NCBI GenBank assembly: GCA_027923505.1
Contig: BROI01000021.1
Location: forward strand, 558,001-622,000
Length of the DNA: 64,000 nucleotides
Reading direction: 5' to 3'
Source: Mayamaea pseudoterrestris
Lineage: Eukaryota > Bacillariophyta > Bacillariophyceae > Sellaphorales > Sellaphoraceae
Shown: piece by piece, positions 59,929 to 64,000 of the stretch
Position numbering within the stretch: position 1 is the stretch's first letter
How the letters are laid out: every line of letters starts with the position of its first letter
The notes under the pieces: model-generated
What the model saw: only the letters and a program-made list of their open reading frames with translations
The model's database searches: none
What the model was told of the DNA's origin: nothing
Translations under genes and position numbers: made by a program

Positions 59929-60642
59929 ATGGCTGACGACGCGAGCGATAACTCCCGGAAACGACCAAATCTCCTCATTACAGGAACGCCAGGTGTTGGA
60001 AAGACAACTTTGGCGTCGGAAATCGCGGTGAGTGACTTTGAATTGGTTGGTTGATCGGCACTTGAAGCTGCTGCTTCTCGCTTGCGTCGTCGTCACCTGA
60101 CATGATGTCTCAGCAAACGTCGTCTCCTTGCCATTTGCAACAACTTTGATTATAAGGAACGGCTGCATATGAAGCATATCAACGTCGGCGCGCTCATCGA
60201 GGAGAATAAGTGCTATAGTGGCAAAGACGAGGAGCTTGATACCAAGATTCTCGACGAAGACAAACTACTGGATATAATGGAACCGCTCATTCAACAAGCA
60301 GCAGATGAAGAGATTGGACTTGTGGCTGATTTTCATGTCTGCGAAATGTTTCCGGAGCGATGGTTCGACCTTGTCTTGGTGCTACGAGCCACTACCGAAG
60401 TCTTGTTTGATCGATTGACTGCGCGTGGATACAAGGATCGAAAGCGAAACGAAAATATGGAGTCAGAAATTATGCAAGTTGTTTTGGAAGACGCGAAGGA
60501 AGCTTACGATCCAATCATTGTACACGAAATACCGTCCAATACGCTAGATGATATGGAGAGTGCCATTCGTCGTGTGCAAGAGTGGTCGACGCAGTGGCTC
60601 AACGATCACGGACAGGAAATTACAAGTCTTACGGCAACCTAA
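59929..60642 (+). CDS. AK6: Adenylate kinase isoenzyme 6 (Fap7/CINAP)
   Basis: Nuclear adenylate kinase/ATPase acting with Rps14 in 18S rRNA maturation. Exons 59929..60027 and 60157..60642 (intron 129 bp, phase 0); 194 aa. P-loop ITGTPGVGKTTLASEIA joined to ERLHMKHINVGALIEEN, as in Fap7. Further motifs: DEELDTKILDEDKLLD, GLVADFHVCEMFPERWFDLV ('D.H.C..FPE.W.D') and VLRATTEVLFDRLTARGYKD then RKRNENMESEI. The C-terminal W in VQEWSTQWL matches the family. Convergent with NAA15, only 38 bp apart. Confidence 0.95.
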
Positions 60643-60680
60643 ACCACACGCGTTATTTAACTAAACTGACAGCATCTGTC

Positions 60681-63516
60681 TTACTCAAAAGTAGGAAGCA
60701 AAGGAAATTGAGCCTTGACAGCTGCAATCCACATTTTCGTAGCCTGCTCAGCGCCAGACCCCAATGACTTTAGTACCGATAACGCCTCGCTACAAGTGTC
60801 AACGGAGACCCCTCTCGACTTGATGCCACAGTCGACAATTAAGGCACAAGCGTCGACGACTGAACCTGCTTTCGTTTCCACCAAAGCCTTAGCAATAGCA
60901 ACACGTAACGGAAGAGCAGTTAGCTCATCGGTCGACGCCGCTTTTGCTGCCTCCTGGATGAACACCACTAAATCTTTATCATTTAGCAAAGTTGGAGCGG
61001 CTTCATCCACAAATGCTTGAGACTGATCTGACAAATTCCCAAAAAATGGTCTTTTTACAAAGAAATCGACTGTCCGAGTGAAGAGAGCAGCATTGGCTGG
61101 ATCTATTGACCGCGCCTTGTAGAGAGACTGCAGTGACATCATCACTTTCTTTCGTCGAATTGCTACATCGTACCGAGCGATCCACGAGTCGATATTCCTT
61201 GGAGCACTATAAACGAGGACTGCAGAAAGCTTAGAAGCCTCCAAAAGTGGATCTTTTGCAAGTAAATCCTTGCCAAGCGGATCAATTTCTATAAACGACG
61301 TTGCCTCCGTTTTCGCAGAAGGTGCTTTTGCGTGATTCCCATTCGCCTCGCTGATTTCATGCACGTCAGCTTCTACCTTTACCGACGCCTTTTTCTTTTT
61401 GCGCGCAATCGCCTTGGCCTTTTTACGCTCGGCGGAAGTCATTAGGGAGTAGTCGGGTTCATCGCTTTCGGAAATGATGGGTCGGTCGTATAAAACAAGG
61501 TATATATGAATCGTCCCTAATGCAGCCTTGACGTAGTATTCTTGTCCAAAAAGGGAGTCTTCAAAGCGAAGCATGTCCACATACGAACGAAACGTCACCT
61601 TTTTCAAACAATAGCCATGGAAATCAAATTGATCGTCGCGTATATCTTCAAAGTGTTTCAAAACAGCGGCTGCACAAAACAAAACGTATGAGAAAAGAAA
61701 TTTGTCGATCGCTTGCGACTAATATCCATATTCTTACCATACTTTTTTAAACTCCGCCCCATGTCTTGTTTTTTAAAGCAGCATGCTGCCATCTCCAGCT
61801 CATACCAAGAGCATTGCATCTCAAAAAGATTTTGCTCCGAATTGCCTTCGTGCTTGGCGAACAGCGAGATGATTTTCATTGCTTCCTCTTCCATACCGGC
61901 AAGTAGCATGTAACGAGTCGTCTCGTTATTCATATATCGATCTTGTTTGTCAAGTTCGCGGCCCTTTTCGATACATTCGACAGCTCCACTACAATCTCCC
62001 GACTTGTAAAGTATTCGAGCTTTCAGAAGGTAAACATCGACTGCATCGGGTGTATGTTCTATACATTTATTTAGCAAGATCACAGCATCGACATATTCTG
62101 CCACCAATTCATGCAGTCCAGCTCGAAGATACCAAGCCCACAAGATTGTGGTCTGTGGCTCTTCGTCGGCGTCCGACTCTGCGAACTTAGATGAAGCAGC
62201 GAGCGAAGAAATGAAACCATCAACAACGTCAGTGTACACCTTATACAATGAGTGCAAACGTAAATCGACCGGATCGTTTGGCCGTAGTAAAGAATCATCC
62301 CTCTCGATCCATAAAAATGAATGTAGCTCATGACACAGCGAGGGAACACCTTGAGATAGGTGTTTTCTACAAAGCTGGTCAACCGCAAATCGAAATGCTT
62401 CGCCGTCAAGAAAAGTAATGGGAATTTGCTTCGCGGCATACGAATCGGGATATCTCACTTGTAGGTCCAACTCGTAAGCTTCTCGTAATACCTTTTTCTG
62501 GTTGCCTGTCAATGGGACCATTGACGCCAGCGTTTGAGACCCCCGCAAACCAAGCACTTTATCGCACAAGTCTGCGTCAACATCTAGAAGGATACACATG
62601 TACATAGAGTGGATGCGATAGTCTTCGGTCATTCCGCGATCAAACATGGCCATGACAGCTTCCCTTCCGCGCGCAAAGTCCCGCAACTTTATTGAATACT
62701 CTGCTTTAGAAAACAGCCAAGCCCCTCGATCGACAACAGTTTCCTCACAAACATCAAGATGATGTAGTGCCTCATCGTAGTTGTTCGGCATCTCTGCCAA
62801 TATACGGTTCTTATACATGGCAAGCTCGCTCGACTCTATACAACGACCAAGTTCTTCGGATCCCTCGTTCAGTGTTCGTAGATACGTGTCAATCACTTCA
62901 ATTGCTCCTGTCAATTCTCCCGTCTGGTGTTTGGCTAGAGCCAATGCCATCCAATGAATTTTTAAGCTCGGCCGAAGCTGTAGAATCGTCGCTCGCGTTT
63001 CTTCAAAGCCAATCAGGTCGCGCATCTGGATCTGAAGCATAGAAAGGTCTCTTAAGATATTAAGGTTACTATTGTCAATGCGAAGTGCTCGTTTGTAGGC
63101 TTTTATTGCTTCATTATAGTTGCGCTCATTTCGATGCAAGAGACCGAAGACGTGCCAACACATGTGGGAACTGTAGAGGGTTCGAGGCAATGCCATTCAA
63201 ATATGAGACTACAATACTTCAAAAAGCGCGATCCATAACCATGACATATGACTTACTTCATGTCATTCATCAGACCTTCTTTAACGCATGCTTGTGCTTC
63301 GCCTCCTTTGCCCGTGCTGCTCAAAGTCAAACCCTTCATTGCAAGTGTCTCTCCATGTTTTGGAAACTTTTTTAGTATCGCGTCAGCCTGTTTTAGTGCC
63401 TTCTTATATTGTTTCGTATCAAAGTGCTTTTGTAGAGTTCGAAACATGTCTTGCTCTTTCTTTGGTAGTGGGCGCCCAGCACCAGCCTGTGGATTGTTGT
63501 CGAGTACGGGAGCCAT
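60681..63516 (-). CDS. NAA15: NatA auxiliary subunit NAA15
   Basis: Ribosome-docking TPR scaffold of N-alpha-acetyltransferase A. Exons 63516..63257, 63170..61738, 61669..60681 (introns 86 and 68 bp); 893 aa versus ~866 in animals. The N terminus LPKKEQDMFRTLQKHFDTKQ then YKKALKQAD, KHGETLAMKGLTLSSTGK and SHMCWHVFGLLHRNERNY are diagnostic. ILRDLSMLQIQMRDLIGFEE continues the TPR array. RGAWLFSKAEYSIKLRDFAR, the join MGRSLKKYAAVLKHFEDI and DDQFDFHGYCLKKVTFRSYV are equally conserved. A Lys-rich nuclear-signal-like stretch (ERKKAKAIARKKKKA) near residue 650 is also found in the family. Confidence 0.95.
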
Positions 63517-63839
63517 GGTCTACAATGGACGGCGACCGGACAGCAAACGTCGCGGCAGTCGTATCAACGATCGTATTCAAAACAATGCAATCTATTCGCT
63601 TGGTCCCGCTAAAGTTACGACGAAAGACTGTTGCGTTGCGAGAAGGGTAGGTTACTGCACCCTGCCGTTGTCGATCCACATTTTCGCGTAGGATGGAAAA
63701 GAAAGGCGGCTTGGACGGTCGCGACATCGCAGCAAGGCGCGGTCCCGCACGTCGGAGGCCAGACGAGTACCGTTCAGACGCTAAATATATCTGACAACGA
63801 ATGAACCGCTCGCACAAAGTGATTGTAGATCAATACACT
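63517..63839. other. Divergent spacer NAA15 / LYR gene
   Basis: 323 bp presumably holding both promoters. The short frames on both strands overlap each other and have no family motif. Confidence 0.5.
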
Positions 63840-64000
63840 ATGTCGACCGCCCAAACGCGAGCGAAGGCTCTATCTTTATACAGACAGCTACTCAGAGGAG
63901 CTCAAAAGATGCCAACTCCCAATCGACGTAATTTCGTTCTCAAGAAAACGCGGACAGAGTTCAAGGCCAATTTAAACTTGACATCACCCGACGACATCGC
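63840..64000 (+). CDS. LYR-motif (complex 1 LYR family) protein, 5' part
   Basis: Begins at ATG 63840 and runs off the right edge after 53 codons. The family motif is LSLYRQLLRGAQKMP, followed by NRRNFVLKKTRTEFKANLN, where F and Arg/Lys spacing fit the 'LYR...R.....FR' pattern. It most resembles LYRM4/ISD11 (cysteine-desulfurase partner in mitochondrial Fe-S assembly) or a short complex-I-type LYR protein; the visible part cannot separate them. No long presequence, as usual for these small proteins. Confidence 0.75.
   Translation, partial: MSTAQTRAKALSLYRQLLRGAQKMPTPNRRNFVLKKTRTEFKANLNLTSPDDI

Overview
This window is nuclear DNA of a photosynthetic stramenopile, most likely a diatom close to Phaeodactylum. 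The evidence is of four kinds. Several proteins start with an ER signal peptide followed at the cleavage site by the diatom plastid motif (TA|FAPP at 16825, SEA|FGP at 41790). Genes are compact, with short GT-AG introns of about 60-190 bp. Spacers are small and genes lie on both strands. The content is purely eukaryotic: mitochondrial F1-ATPase, 14-3-3, CK2, dynein and a nucleoporin. I see no intact transposon, retroelement, virus-like element or CRISPR array. Some ORFs open with GTG/TTG/CTG; I re-chose starts at ATG and rebuilt introns from splice sites and family alignments recalled from memory.

Layout. 1-10 kb: the 3' part of a CDK7-like kinase, DNA topoisomerase II and a TMEM94/ERMA-like degenerate P-type ATPase. 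10-20 kb: a coactosin-like ADF-H protein, a long unrecognised protein, a HAD phosphatase behind a CRE-like palindrome, a plastid-targeted Rossmann-like protein and TsaE. 20-28 kb: ATP11, tRNA-Ala(AGC), 14-3-3, a cyclic-nucleotide-binding/mitochondrial-carrier fusion, and a divergent pair of F1-ATPase beta and delta genes. 28-37 kb: a giant nucleoporin with degenerate EF-hands, RanBP2-type zinc fingers, a 123-bp tandem repeat and FG repeats, disrupted by a 581-bp duplication. 37-45 kb: a membrane protein, RPAIN, a plastid-type P-loop kinase with a duplicated 3' end, F1 gamma, DapB and a SET protein. 45-64 kb: CK2 alpha, dynein intermediate chain, rhomboid protease, cathepsin, GH16 glucanase, DDX49, GEN1, an ENTH/ANTH protein with a signal peptide, AK6, NAA15 and the start of a LYR-motif gene.

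Functional links. Three F1-ATPase subunits (beta, delta, gamma) and the beta-subunit chaperone ATP11 lie within 22 kb, unusual for unlinked nuclear genes. Topoisomerase II, GEN1, RPAIN and CDK7 relate to DNA metabolism. DapB, the plastid Rossmann protein and the P-loop kinase are probably plastid proteins. AK6 and DDX49 are both ribosome-biogenesis factors.
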